Shown piece by piece: positions 14,733-29,700 of a stretch of DNA of 64,000 nt. The stretch comes from Heterobilharzia americana (Eukaryota; Platyhelminthes; Trematoda; Strigeidida; Schistosomatidae): positions 56,411,890-56,475,889 of the forward strand of contig OX104134.1 in assembly GCA_944470555.2 (NCBI GenBank). The letters are read 5' to 3'. The stretch's first letter is position 1. Each line of letters begins with the position of its first letter. Below the pieces are notes generated by a model. The model made no database searches. It was not told the origin of the DNA and saw nothing but the letters and a program-made list of their open reading frames with translations. A program made the position numbers and the translations under genes.

Positions 14733-17700
14733 CATAGCGGGGATATGCTAGTCATCCGTGGGGAATAACCTACTGCAGTCACACCCCATTCAGTAGGACT
14801 TCACCCATGGACCCATATTATAGTGCAGCTGTCTACACTATGACAGTAACTGCTTTTTATCTTACCATTATCAGACACACTTTTCTGGTATGTTAGGAAC
14901 TCGCAGGAACAAGTGTTCTATCAGCATGGTTGGTCGGGTCATTGTGATACCCAAGCCCGACTACCACATTGAGGTAGTAGCAATTAGTCGGGCGGTCACT
15001 ACCTTTTGGCCAGCACTAAGTTCAAGCATAAGGATAGATACTGTCTCATTTGGCGTCCGCCAACATAAAACCAACTAATTATGTCACCCACTAGCATATT
15101 TCGTACAGCTTTCAATCTCTCAATCTCGGTGCCAATGGTAGTGTCAAGTAAACCATATTGTGATTTGGATATTTTAGTTTCTAAAGGAGACTACGGTGAA
15201 GTTTTTCACCAAGCGATACACATTTCGCCAAAAACTGAGTTGATTCTACGAGTGTCCAGTCCGTTCAGTTATCTAGTCAGAATTTCGGTCACTTGAACAT
15301 TTTGGCTACCTGAGTTGAATCGATCCGAATACAAACCTAATGAACTTGGTCTCAATGGAACGAAACGACTATCCAGTGTTTAGATCACCTTGACCTGGTT
15401 AGCGAGCATTACTGATCAACATGAGTGGTCTACGACTACTTATGCCAATTAGTAGTGTATTTCATAAAAGCCCTCATAAATACTTGAAAAGAGAGACGAA
15501 CAATTAAACGCTACTAAGTTATCAGCAAACGAAGCATAAGTGTAAAGTGTCCTGTTAATAAAATTGTAGTATGTTCTACGTTTCACTTAAGGCTACGCGA
15601 CTCTTCACGTTCAACAATGAATGCCATATAAAATAATTAGCTTTATAACAGAAAGGTGAATCGATTAGTACACTGCGCCAACGCATTACTCGACAAGATA
15701 GTAGATTCTTTTAAAGAGTAGTATGAAGGAAAACCAAAAAAGGTGAACCACAACAATCTGTGAGAAGTGGAAAAAATGAAATGGATAGACAGTATTACCA
15801 AATTAGAATATTTTATTTTGATTGCCATTTGAACTAATAATGTCACACTGCTGTCATATTGAAAAACTTCCATAGACTCAACCCATGCCACATAAAAGTA
15901 AAGTGCGGCCTTCACCTTTTGCATTGTAATCGTATTGTTACTGCCTAAATCAAAGTTCACCAACTGTTGTTTTTTACCACCATTGTATCAGCGAAGAATA
16001 AAAGCTTCCAGTTATTCAAAGTAAATGGTAATGTTAGCATCAAAATGAATGACTGATTGTATCACTGAAAAGAAAATATAAGGTCAAAAACTAACCTTTC
16101 TATTACAAACAAAGAGAAAATATACGTGAAAGCTTACATGGTTGAAATCTAAGCACGATGGATGCAAACGCAGTAGGCAAATCTCGGTCTTGAGTTTTCT
16201 ATCAGTCAAAATATCGCTCCTCGTTGAGTTAGGATCAGATGTATGTACCTCCATCGCGTTATCCTGATTCAAGCACCACTTGATGAAATGGTTGGTCATA
16301 TCAGGAGGAAGATTTATAAAATACTGCCTGGAATTCAGTTCATCTACAGGTTGACAACATTCTGTGCAAAGTTGGCCAAACGGAGGTAGCGATTTTAAAA
16401 CAGAGAAGGTAACAGCGAATAAGTCAGATGTCAACTGAGGATGGTGTCGAACAGCTGGATACAAATCTGACCATATGAAATCACTGTAAAAAATGTAAAG
16501 ATGCGACTGTTACCTAATGATGATGTGAACCAGCGTTAACTAATATTTTACACATTTTATTTGAAAAATAAGGTAAAAAATCCAAAGCTGAAAGTTATCT
16601 CCACTTACATGTGAAGATTACAGACCAGAAACACTTGTAATTTCAATGGAGACAGACAAATAATAACTGGATTCGACGTTCAGATAATTTAATCTGAATA
16701 GTTGGGCTGATAAACAGCTTCTATATATCCAGAAGTTTGGAAGGAAGCGAAAACAAGACGCATCAACAATCAAAACTTGCACCAATTTATGTCGAGTAGT
16801 TCCTTAACCAGTGAGTGAAATATTGGTCTCAGAGAATGCTGAGTTTATTCGATAATCAGGATGAAATAAATAGCTGTGTACCCTAGAGCAATGTCATAGC
16901 TAAGGTGTGATCCGTCGTCATGAATGTTGATCATGTAGAATTCAAAAAGCAACCAGAGTAAGTAAGGGTCAGTAATAAATATATTGGTATTCACTTAGTT
17001 TGATTTTCAAACACACAAACGAGAGGTAATATTCAGGTATATCTGTTTGCTTTTAGTAGCTATTACGTATCATCACTCCTTTTGCGATGATTATGGACTT
17101 CAGTCTATTGCAACTATCTGTGCAAGTTCATGCTACTTGTCAAACGGAAGGTATGAGATTCGACAGTCTTATTCACGAATTGATATCGCCAAACCATTGT
17201 AAAATGGTTAATTAAAAACATTTACCCTGGTAATGAAGAAATCTAGTTTCCATGAGATACCATAGCAGTAGCACAAAAACTTTAGTCTGGGTTCTAAACA
17301 CAACCCGATAAATATCCATTAAGCTGAGAATGATATTTTAATTTGCCTTTTCTAGTAGGTGAAGCTTTTATGCAAAACACAAGCTTTCTTAAATCCCTAA
17401 TCACATAAAGAAAAGCAAATTATAGAATAGAATAGCCTTAATATTTTGTTGCATACAGGTAACGGTAATACCACATGAACAGAACCTACGGCTTTTTAAT
17501 CATGCAAGCTATTCGAACAATTGATTCCATTATTGAAAACCCAGAAATCCAAGTATTATCCCCATCATTCTCAGAAACTAACACACGAAGTACTTCATCA
17601 CGAAGGATAGTTAAAATTTGATTGTACACAGATGGAACACTAGGAGATTTTCTGTCTGTTTCATAAGAAAGCTTATTGAACTGTGATTTCATCGCAGCCT

Positions 17701-20700
17701 CCATATAGTTAAGAGCCAAAAGAAGTTGTTTGCGGCGGAGAAGAAAAGTAACACTCTAAAATGTGATTAAAAATGATGTTTTTAGGGAAACTATATTCAC
17801 TTTAAAATATAAGCCAGTAAAGGTGAGGTAAGTTAAATAAAATTCTCGAGAGAAAAATATGGAAACTACATCACACGTCATGCAATAGTTCCTGAAGTTG
17901 AAATGCACTCAGAAACCTTGTGCACATTTGTGTAGTAGGTGAGTCACACCTATTATATGAGGGTTGGTGATACTATCTGGCTGCCCAAACTTTGCTAGGT
18001 GTAGCGCGGTTCGAACCAGTGACCCATCGGTTAAAAGTCACATCCAAAAACCAATGAACCACAGAAATAATGACCGTACATGAAATAATGTGTTTATTTA
18101 CACTAAACTATTTGGTGACCAGTATATGTCCATTGACCCATAATGAATATGAGCACATAGAACATATGGAGAAAAGGGCCACGAAATCCCAATCCCTAAG
18201 CTAGTTGTCAAACAGCTGATATCGAAAGTCTCAACCACGAAGAACGATAAAATGCATAACATTTTACAACTCTAAAAATATGAATGCTTTGAATAACAAT
18301 GACTAAGTAGGTGGGAAACCTATTGCAACATTGTATGAACAGCCTAAAATACACTTCTACAGGTGATGTCACTCAACTAAATGTAGTAACATAAAATTGG
18401 AGTAACAATTCAAAAGATAAATAGATGTAAATAACCAATTTGAACTTCTGGACTTCAGTTACCAAACTATTGAAAGAACTAGCCTTTGACCGACTGTAAA
18501 TTAGGAAAGAAACTATTCGGAGCTTACTTCATCCCAAGTACGTAATGTTATCAGATAAAGTCCAGTTTCACCAAGTAACAATAACTGAGATCTATAAGCG
18601 GTGAGTGAATGCATGCAAGCTCGTTCACCTGCAAATGCCTATAAAAAATTTAAAAGAAAAACAGAAATATGAAGAACAGTAACATTTTTTCATTCACTCA
18701 CAATTAAAATATGATAAAATGACCGGAAATTTTATTTAAAAGGAGATAATTAACGACACAAAAGCAAGCCAACTCTTCATTGTATGTGAAATCTTAAGCC
18801 CTATTTCGTAAGTCAGAGCGGGATATACCAACTTTTGATACCACTCCTATGTTAGTTTGGCTGTAAAACATCGAACGCACAACGCTACTCCTCAGGCATT
18901 TCCAATCTTCACCTGTGGGGCCTAAGATTTCTAAGCTTAGAATATTTTTTGTTTCTGCGTGCCTGACTGCCATTTTAACTCAAAGAACGCTCACTTACAA
19001 TGAAAATGCAATGTAAATAATTCTGAGGCCAAGCAGTGAGTTTAGGTCTGTTGGGAACAGTCATACATCGAGTGAGGTACAGTGTGCACTGCTTACCAGC
19101 CAAGCAACTCGATGGAAAAAGTGGACAGTGTATGGCGTAGTGTCGTAGAATAAATAACTGTTGTGTTTGGTTAACCTTTGTAGACGCTTTAGAACTGCTT
19201 AGGTGGAGTTTGAGAGGACCTGTGACACAACATCATATATGGTTTGAAATCGAAACCGGTGGTGAAGATTCCATAACTTTCTTGTGTCCTGTATTTATTA
19301 GACGACTGTTATGAAAGCTGGTTTGTGGATAGTTTATATAATCAATTGTATGATCATGCCTTTTTTTAATTTCTTCCCTTGTCTCTTTTCATCTTTGTTG
19401 TTACACCGATGTTAGACGACATTGTGTAGCACATTTCTTAACAACTGTACTGCACCGATTTAGTGTTTAAAGTAAATGACATAAAATAAGCACACGTGTA
19501 CGCTTCGTATAGTTGCAACCTACACCATAATCCCTAATTATCAACCATATCGAGAATAGTAGATTAAGATCCAAGGTATGATCAAACTGCTAGCATCTCA
19601 GTCTGTAAACCACCACAACAGAGCTCTAAAATCATCCAAACGCTTTTTTTTTAACGAATATATACATAATCCTCCTGGGGTTCATTATTTCTCACCTTTC
19701 ACGAAAATTGTAAAGGTAACTACGTAGCATGCAGCTGAGAAAGCAGTGAAATTAGAATGATCGCTTGGTACTCTGAAAATCCTGTTCCTATTGTAGTACT
19801 AATTTGTACTAGAGCACATAAATGTACAGTACCCAAATGAATCTAAAGACGTGGTACTGTTCGATCGATGAGTACTGAATTCAGATGTACAAAACATTAC
19901 AATTTAGTCTGAAATCTTTGGAAACATTTACAGATTGACTAAAGCCACAGTCACATTACAATAAGATTTGGCAGGTTTGCTGTTAACTAAGTAGGGAAAG
20001 AATCCCTACAATGTTTTTACAAGACAATACAAAAATCCTGTACTCGAGAAAAAATTGAAATCCACTCATCAACTGTATGAGTGTTCGTACAATAGGCAAA
20101 GGGTCACAGTTATTGTTTGAAAGCCGTATAAGCTACTTGGCTGTTTAAAATTCGACAGACGGATCAGGGTTTGACTTTATAACCCACTGGGGTTAGTGTG
20201 TCGAGTGCTTAGACAAATGAACACATCCACGAGTCCACAAAATACGTACGAAAAAAGCTCTAGGGACTTTGTCATTGAATATTTACATAAAACGAAACCA
20301 ATAAACTCAAAGAATAGGATGTTTCCATGAATACCGACAGATTGGATATGGAAGTAGATAGTCAGGAAGTCAATAATGGACAAAAATGGTGAACCATCTA
20401 GTGGAGCTAAACATCAATTTTATGCTAGTAAAGCACTGTTTGTCACTCACGACTATCTAAAGCTGGCTTATTGATGTTTTACTGTGAAACGCACCGTCTT
20501 GTGCGAATAAAGATTCAACTGCAGTTTTGAAGTTACATGGTAACGAAGACGAGATATTTTATGTTAGAAAGACTCTGTAATCACTAGTTTCGTGATCATT
20601 AATAGCAATACTTTGTCGTCTAACTCCAGTTTTTATATTTGAGAACTTTTAAATGCATACATGGTTAATGGAATTGCTGAAACCCTACTCAAACCAGTAA

Positions 20701-23700
20701 TATAAGTTTGTTTTCTACGCGTTAAACTCTTAAGAACATCTGAATAAATTTGGATTGGATCGCTATTTTTAAAAGCAAAAAAACTTACAAGAGCTTCACT
20801 GACTTTCGGATATTTGAATAAATCTGAATTATAACGGAGATGTGTATTTGAGATATCAACAGTCTGCAAAGAAATAAGGAAAAGAAATTATATTTTCCTA
20901 TTTTATCATTATGCATATTGAGCGAATGAAGTATAGTTTGGCGATCATATAAACTCAGTGCGTAACTCCGTTGATACACAGGTTTGGTAACTGAAATAGA
21001 AATGAAAACTTGAAAACAGCTGCTGGGTCTTTTGTGCCAACACTTACCTACCGACGCATAGAAAATAAATATTTAAAAGGTTCTGATTTCATTCCAAATC
21101 ATGGACACTAAACACATTATACTATGGACGAAAACAAAATGATTGGGCTTCCAGAAAGATACAAAAGGATCAGGTATGTATAAGGTCCAACCAAGCAACT
21201 CCGACTCAAGGAAACATTTATACCTGCCAGAGCTTTATTTCAAACACCTAGTTTCATTTAAATATGAAATGAATTTCTTGATGAAGGTAGTTTACCATGT
21301 GTCGGTTATGGTTAGCCAAGTTTCACCCGTATTGCTGAAGTTGTATGATACTTTATGGAAACTTCAATTCATTGGTAAGTTGTGTTCATCAGGGCAATTT
21401 AATGTACTGATTTTTATTTGCCTTCCCACAGATGTTCTTAGAAAAGTAACCTTTGACTTACATGGAATGATCTCTCGCCTGAAGATCTACTAACTGGAAG
21501 GGTATTTAAACATTATCGTTTCTTGTAGCAAACATTTCAGAGAAAGGATTCCTCCTACATGTCACATAACTAAAAGTGAAAAAGTTTGGTTTTGCAGCTT
21601 CAGAATGCAAACTAATGCTTCAGACTCATCTGCATCATCTCTGAAGGTGTGAAGCTGTAAGATGAAGGAGTGGATTCCTGCTTTTACCTAGGACAAGTAA
21701 TTCAACCTTCGTGAGATAATCGTGGGTTTAGTCACAATATGGTTACAGAAAGGTAGGTTGGTTCTTTCGAAATAATGTCATGGCTAAAATAAACGTAGAT
21801 TACACGATTGTTGATTCCAGACTAACAACTGAACTGAATGTTAAGCTTTCACGTTTCACATTGAACAAAATGTATTCATGTGCTAATTTTAGGAGTTAAT
21901 GTTTTTGTTTAAAAGTGGTTATCAGTCGCACATCAACACTGAGATGACCATAGTCATTTATGCCTCTTATGTATTTAAAAATCACGAGACTACTGGCTAG
22001 TAGATTGCAATCACCTTGGATTTGCTCAAATACAAATAACAACCTAGTGCATTTGAACCATTTTTTCATCCTAGGTAGTCTTAAGTAGTCTATTCCAAGA
22101 CTTAGACAAAAATGAATGAACTTAAGTGAAAGATTAATACCTGGCAGTATTAAGATTATTTTCTTTAGGTTTAGGACAAACGATAAACAAAGAGGGATGC
22201 AATGATGAATAATGATACATTTCTGCAGTGTACGAGTGAAGTATTTCTAGGTATTCAATCGTAGTGTTCTTAGACTCTGGTATGCAATAATCAGTAAAAC
22301 GGTGTTTTTTTAAAATCTAATTTTGCCATCATTTTGGGTTCTTCGACGAAAAACAATTCTATTTATGTAATAACTAAAGTATAAATAGCATCATAAGTCT
22401 CATATAACTGAGATGCATTTGATGTCATCAGGTTGTTTCAGCTGAAACAAGCATCACTACTATTATAACTTGCGAATTTTTACCAAAGAATGAACAGAAC
22501 AAGACTATTAATAACAGTATTGAAATAATAAAAATGGTAAATTTACTTCCAGTATTTCACCGGTTAAACTATCCAGCAAATGAGTTGCTCACTTTCATCC
22601 ACAACAACGATTGATTGAAAGAGATCCACTAAAAACAAAAATAGTATTTTAAAAAGTAGCAAAAAAGTAACAGTAATGGTTATGTGCGAAGAAGAAAACG
22701 CAATTCACCAGAAGTATATATTAACGAATGTTATTACGACTGCTTACTGACGAATAGATTGACTTGATGATACGGTCTTGGTGAACGATGACTAGTAATG
22801 CCGTAAACCAAATACTTAGACAAAACTAAAAGTGATTTCAGAAGAAATGGTAGGTGGCCAGAAATAAAACAGAACGATTACCCATATGAAAGATATGCGA
22901 CACATGATTCACAGAACTGAAACTTGTTCTACACATTGACTGGTCAGTTGGTTTAGACTCAAATTGGTTTTAGTTATGCGTGCCACTTGATGAAGGTATG
23001 TAGTATAGCTCGGTAATTTAGGGAGGTGACTACCAACTACTGGGTCACGGGTTCGAGCCCCGCTCTACCTGCTGAAGTAGTACCACTAGTCTTCACACAA
23101 TAGGTGTGGCTCAGTGCCTGCTGCTGAGTGCGTTTCATTTCGTTCGTACTGTGTACAGGCTAGTTATGCAAACTAACTGATCACCAGTGGGTAACCGATT
23201 CGGCTGTCTAATCCCTTAATATCTGGAACTGACTGAAGTTTATCGGTCAAATTTACAATGAGGTCCCTAAGCTAATTGGCATGACACTGCAATGTATTCG
23301 GTGTCAGATGCTGGGATTCAGTTGGCAAGATTTCCAACCAATTGACGCCCAACATTTAACAGCGAAGGGCTATTTATTCTACCTCGCTACAGAAACTTCA
23401 GTAGGTTAAGAGGGTTTTGAACCTGACTGACAGATAGAAAATAGAATGCGTTAACTAAAGGATGCAGATACACAAACATGAGCTCTACAAACGCCAACTA
23501 GTCGGTCGTCGATTTGAAGCAGTAGGTGATGAGACTTGGGATGTTAGGCGTATATTGAACGGACTAAGCGATTGCATACAACGCACTGCTGAAAAGGAAA
23601 CGAAAACCAGTCTCAACTTCCCTGTTTCATTTATTCAATAGAATGGGTCTCCTTAAGACTATATTTTCAGGCTTTAAAGTGGGGCTTAATAACCTTGTTT

Positions 23701-26700
23701 AGGAACTGTACTCACAATAACATCAAGTTTGAAAAGTTTTTCGAAAAATTTTGCTTATCAGACATAGGCATAAACAAATTTGATCTGAAACAAGATGAAA
23801 CATATAAATAGCGTCACAAACTTTTATCTCTGGATATCTGGTTTTGTTGTTCGATGTTAGAAAGGAGTTACACGAATAAAAGTGTATCATTATGCTGATG
23901 TTCCTAGGCTTAAGCTACGATGCTAAGACAATTTATCATGCAACACTCCATGAAACAGCATAGCAAGCACTTATGTTAATCCATGTCGATACTCATACGG
24001 CAAAAAGAATGAATTTTTTACTTATACGAAGGCTCTTATCATATTCCCTTAAACATTGTAATGCGACCGTTTGAATTGTTTTAAGAAGTTAACACTCCGA
24101 TGACATGAAAAATGCCACTAAATCATCAGAACTATATATATATCCCGCAAAATTACTGAAAGCAAACTGAAATACGAAATAACTAGTTCAGTCATACATA
24201 ATAAATTCCGAATTACCTTCAGATTGAGAAAGTTTTGCTCGAAACTAAAGGAATATAATAACTTGAAATCAAGCTGATTCTGATTATCCATTGAAGTGTT
24301 TGTACGTAAAAGAGTGGAACTGTCGGGGAAACTACATTCTGTCATTTGTAAAGAATCTACTGACATATTTTCTAACCGAGAGATTTTAGACACTTGCATA
24401 ATTTGAATCACTGAGCCTCGTCCAAAAGCAAGAAATGCTCTATCAGAAGAATCAGCACACCAATACCAGTTCAGACAGGGGAGAAATGCTGGTGGTCCCT
24501 AAAATTAAACGATTAGTTAACTTCAAAAGTTGCTATTGGGTATAAAAGGATACGATGGTCAAGTTTTTAGCAAATTTATAGTTCAAAGAAAAAGATACAC
24601 ATATTTCAATATCGTCAACAAAAGTCAATTGAAAACCGACAGGACTTCAATAAACTATCAAAACTGGGGTTAACCACACACGGCAACATATGTTCAGTGA
24701 CTAGAAATCTAATTCATTTCATTACCGACTAGGGCACGCTAGATTCTTCCATCCTTTCACATCCTACCAATTAATCAGACACGTGTCGGAATTAGACATT
24801 ATAAAAGCTGACTACATAGTTTGAATGTGACAGCAATTAAGTTAATTACTTCTTAATCATTGTTAAGAATGTTATCTTGCAAGTGACTGACACAAAATCT
24901 CGGGAGTGAACAAATAACATACAACTGGAAATTCATAAATCAAACATACGAAAACTAATTATATCCTGTACAATAACCATTCGGAGAATAGTAAACTGAG
25001 AACTAGTTCATAAGTTATTAACTAAGAACCATCGCAGTTGAAATTACATTATCACTTATAATGCTTTTATGTGTTAGACCTGACCAATATGAACACTAGA
25101 TACAAGGAGTCAAATTCTCGACCGATAGCTAGTAGCTTCACGTGGTGGTCAGGCTTGGATATCACAATGACCCAACCAGCTTATACTGGTTGGAACACAT
25201 ATTCCCTTAACGTCTTACTTGCCATGCGAGAAAGGTCTATTGAATAGTGGTAAGATGAAAAGCAGTTCCCATCGTAATGTAAATAGTAACGAAGTCATTC
25301 TGCTGACTAAACGGGTGTCTGACAACTGTAAGGTGTTTGTCAAATATGACCAGCAGTAGCATGCTTATGTTGCCTTCCGCATGCTATGTTAAGTTCCATA
25401 TTTACGAAATGCGTTGATACATCATGCCATCCACCAACTACCATGTTTAATGGATAGTTTTCAGAACACACCATACCAGCTGCCTGGAAAGACATTAAGA
25501 TAGTTCCAGTACCTAAGTCGGTGACTCCATACAAGTTTGAAATTCCATCCGATTGCAGTCACTTGTCCGTTCTTGAAAATAATGCAAAAACTGACAACAC
25601 CTGAACTTGAACTCTCATTGAAGGTTTCTGGAGATCCTAGTCAATTTGCATACAAAAGCAAAAGAAGCATTCTGGATACCACCACTGTCTTGTATCACAA
25701 TATTGGTTACAATCTTGACAGAAATATCAAGTATGTCAGGTGTGCCTTTTTAGGCATTCGGTTCTATCCGAAGACCTCCTTTGCTGGGCAAACTAGCCGA
25801 GACGCATACTGAGTACTGGATAATCAGCTGGCTGTATTCCTATTTCCTTGAAAGGAAACAATATACTGTTCACAGAAGGAAGCACTCTGCCTCATTGGTT
25901 AGTGAGGCTGGTGTTCCCCAAGGTGCATTTTTTCTCCGACCTTTTCTCTTTCTTTCTGAATAACTTACCATCCTCAGCTAGTATCAATTTTATCAAGTAT
26001 AGTGATGACCTAACAGTTTCCATGCCTGCCTCCTCCTCAACAAATTGTTCTCAACTGAACCATTTCCTATCTACTATAAGACGACGGTCCTCCGTGAATA
26101 GCCTTGTGTTTAACTCTAAAATGTCAGACTATAAACTTTAGTTTCAGACACGAACATTTATCTCGGCGTGTTTTTCTTCGGACCTTTCCTGATCATCCCA
26201 AATCCTACTTATTTCCAGAAGAATATTCCGCCTAACTTGCCATATTACGAGGCGGAGAGTATCTTGCGTACGAAGTTAGCTATCAGTTAAGTGCGTGTAT
26301 TATATCCGCTCGGAATACATAACAACTATGAACGACACTTACTATTTGACGGCTGATGGAAACGTTCACACTTTGGTAAAAAGAATGAGATTCAGAGCCA
26401 TGATCAAAGGGTTGACAGTTTTACACCATAATCAATGAGCTACAACTCTACGAGATGTGATTTAATACAACAGAAAAACGATATGTACGTGCAACATGCT
26501 CATAAGCACTAAGAAGTGATGTCTTCAATGCTGATAATTCTTCTAAATCAGCAGATTTCCGAATATTCTTCGAATTATGATCAATACACGTTGAGTTAGA
26601 ATCCAGTGAGCATTTACGCTTGAATGCTATTATAAGTGATAAGGAAATGAAGTGGCACTGATTTTGTTTGCATTTTTAAAGGAGATAATGTAGTGAGGAA

Positions 26701-29700
26701 GTTAGCGCAAAACTAACCTTCAAAGGTTGCCAATATGATACCTGAATACGAGGACGCAATCTTACGATGATCAACTTGGTAAAAGACGTTATAGCTAAAA
26801 GAGCAGCAGTAGTTAAGATTGAAAGTTTTGCTTCTTTATACTGATCGCCTAACTGTTTGGAGTCAAAATTCCCATTGGTTTTCATAGCATTAAATCCAAG
26901 AGCCTCTATTGTACATATTTCTACACGACTAAAAGAAAAAAATATTGCCATTTCATTCTTAACAGAAATATGTCTAGTAAACAAGTAGCATAAAACGACA
27001 TTACAATTAAAGCAAAAAAGTATGTGTTACTGCGAAACGATTCGCTTACTAAAAAAGAATTAGAATCCAAATAGAACTATCACAAGTGTTTCCTAACAGC
27101 ACTCAAACTTACTATTACACACATAACGCTGATGTACCTACATAAAATTCATCACAGACACTTCATGCATCATACACCACGATATACAACAAAAACAAGC
27201 TTTACAAAACGATTTCAAAATAAGACGACTTTCTAAATTTACTGCTGAACAGTATGAGTAGTCAGAAACCACACACCGATGTGCAGAATTTGCTAACCAT
27301 CCAGTGGATAGACTGTCCCCATCTATTTAGCGAAATCTAAGTATCAGTGTGAAGGACTTTCAACTATTCGTGTTCTTTAGTAGCATACTTCGTTAATTCA
27401 TCATATTTCTTGTCAGAGATCACACTATGTAATATTGACGGAATCCTTATTGACGTAACTACTGAACAGTTGGAACACTACTCAACTATGATAAATGTCA
27501 ATGTGGACGGCAAAACCTTTAAACAATTTGCAAATTGATCGTCGCATCTAGTAGTACCTTGCAAGACCCATGAAACTGACCTATAAATCAATTGGTTGCT
27601 GCTCCAGATGAGTATGAATTGGATTCTGTATCATAAGATGGTCCTATCCAGATAATACACACAGAAAACTAATTAGATTTCACGGATGGATTTTTTCACA
27701 ACAACAACTGATTCGGAATTACAATTCTAATAGACCCAAATGACTAATTCTTGTCGGAAACGTTTTCTAACAACAGCAAAGTATGACAGAAGTTTTCCCA
27801 CTACTATAGAAACGAAAGATTTCAGCAACTCCGTTTATATGAATTTATACGCAAACCGAAAAATAAATCGTAGAGGTTACACCACACTACCACATAAAGG
27901 TAAAACACTTCAGAAAAGTAATAAATCAGTAAACTTATTTAGTAACTTACCTTCCAGAAAAGAAACACATAGATTCTGTCTTCAGACCAACTAATCCTTT
28001 TCTAGAATGCAAAAACATGACGGTTTAATCTCAGCTAGATGACAACAATATCACTGTAAATATGGCGATGAAGAAGTTAGTATAGTAGACAGAAAAGTAG
28101 CTTACTAAAAACTTAATTCTATGCAGAAACCTAACTGTCTATATATCATAAACTTGACTGTAAATCAGTATGTTTTAGGACTCAGAGATATTCAAGCACT
28201 TTATTAAAACTAACGTCATTGTTCACCGTCAAAATTGTGTGGATTATTGTTGAAACTTCTAAGTACCCCTGTATTTCTTAGCACATTAGAAACACCCTGC
28301 ATCGAATACCCATAGAAGCTGGTTGTCTGTAAAAAAAATTACATAAAGACTTGAGAAATACTACGAAAGTTTAAATGATAGCTATAAAGTTATCTTTTGT
28401 CTAAACAATACTCTTTTGAGGTATTTTTTTGCGTCATTTTTTCGCTATTCGCCTTCTTTTAATTGAGTAGACAAATAGTTTGCGTTGGCTTCTAGTTTCA
28501 TAATTCCTTAAGTTTAATTTGGAGTGCGATTTTAACTGATGGGTAAACACTTATATAAAATGTGCATAAAAAAATTAAAACGCCATTTGTATTCCTTCTC
28601 AAAGAAAGATAAAATAAAAACAAGATAAACCTTGATATAGCGTTCACAATGACTAAGTAACATTTCCAATTAGGCTGAAACTAGTCACGGCACACCGAAG
28701 AATGCTTGCCGTTTGTAATTACTCTTTATTTCATTGTAGTGATATAAATTGATTTATCCCTTTTTTCAGTCAGCATCAGTGATTTGAAAAATAATTGATA
28801 TAAAAACCCAATTCTACTTCAGCTAACATTGAAAGTTGAGCTAGACGGTGGCTGGGGGTTTGCAACACGTTTCCAAGCACTCTCTGTCGGTGAGGGTTTA
28901 CAGCCTTATTGCCTTCCTTGCATAGTACCCTTAGCTTCATCCCGACATTGCTCACATGGTGAATCCAACATACCCAAGCGATGATACCAAAATATTTGCT
29001 TTTGAAAAACTTAACACCTACTTTTAACGGCAATGTCTTACACCCATATGGTAGAACTGAGCGAAATGCACTAGACCCTTAAGAGACATTCGAATATCAT
29101 GGAGGCGACATAAATGACATAAGCTGGCGAAAGCGAAGCGGGTAATCAGTATCGAGCTGAGATTTCTTCAGCAACCAGTCCATGTTAGTGAAGAGGTTAA
29201 CCCATCCAACAACTTAAGCGCCTATAATTAAACTATGGAGTAGTTACAGAGCAGTTGAGCAGCCCCATCTCATATTTGACAGTTGCGAAACGTATGCAAG
29301 ACATGCCCAAACGTTTGCTCGCGGCATTCAGAGGATCCTGAGTTCTTTTAGCATCTTCGCCTGACAGAGATTACATTTATGGCTCGGAACTCCAGTTTCG
29401 GTAAGAAATGCCTATTGTAAGATTTGACGTAGAACTCGGACGTTGAAAACACCAATACGAAGTTGAGAGCGGAGTTTTATGAGACTACGAATGGTGTTTT
29501 GCAGGCCTGGATTGTTGCCAATGGTCGTAGAGTGAGAGGTTAGAGAACCTGTAAGAGATTCAGTATTAGTTTCAGGAAGCGAAAGCAAGGGAAGAGATAA
29601 AGTTTAGAAAAGTAAGTCACGGTAAATCATGTTTTGCATACTGCAGGAGCCGTGTGGCATGCTGACAATCCCCCAGCTATTCATAACATGGTATCTGAAA

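Noticed and set aside
15325..15375. Possible hammerhead around CTAATGA ... GAAACGA ... CCAGTG
   Set aside because: G5 is changed, stem II does not pair and stem I is not formed; read as chance.
6240..23060. tRNA genes suggested by good A and B boxes at 6.3, 9.5, 18.0 and 23.0 kb
   Set aside because: No complete cloverleaf or acceptor stem was seen and the flanks recur between copies, so these are SINE heads.
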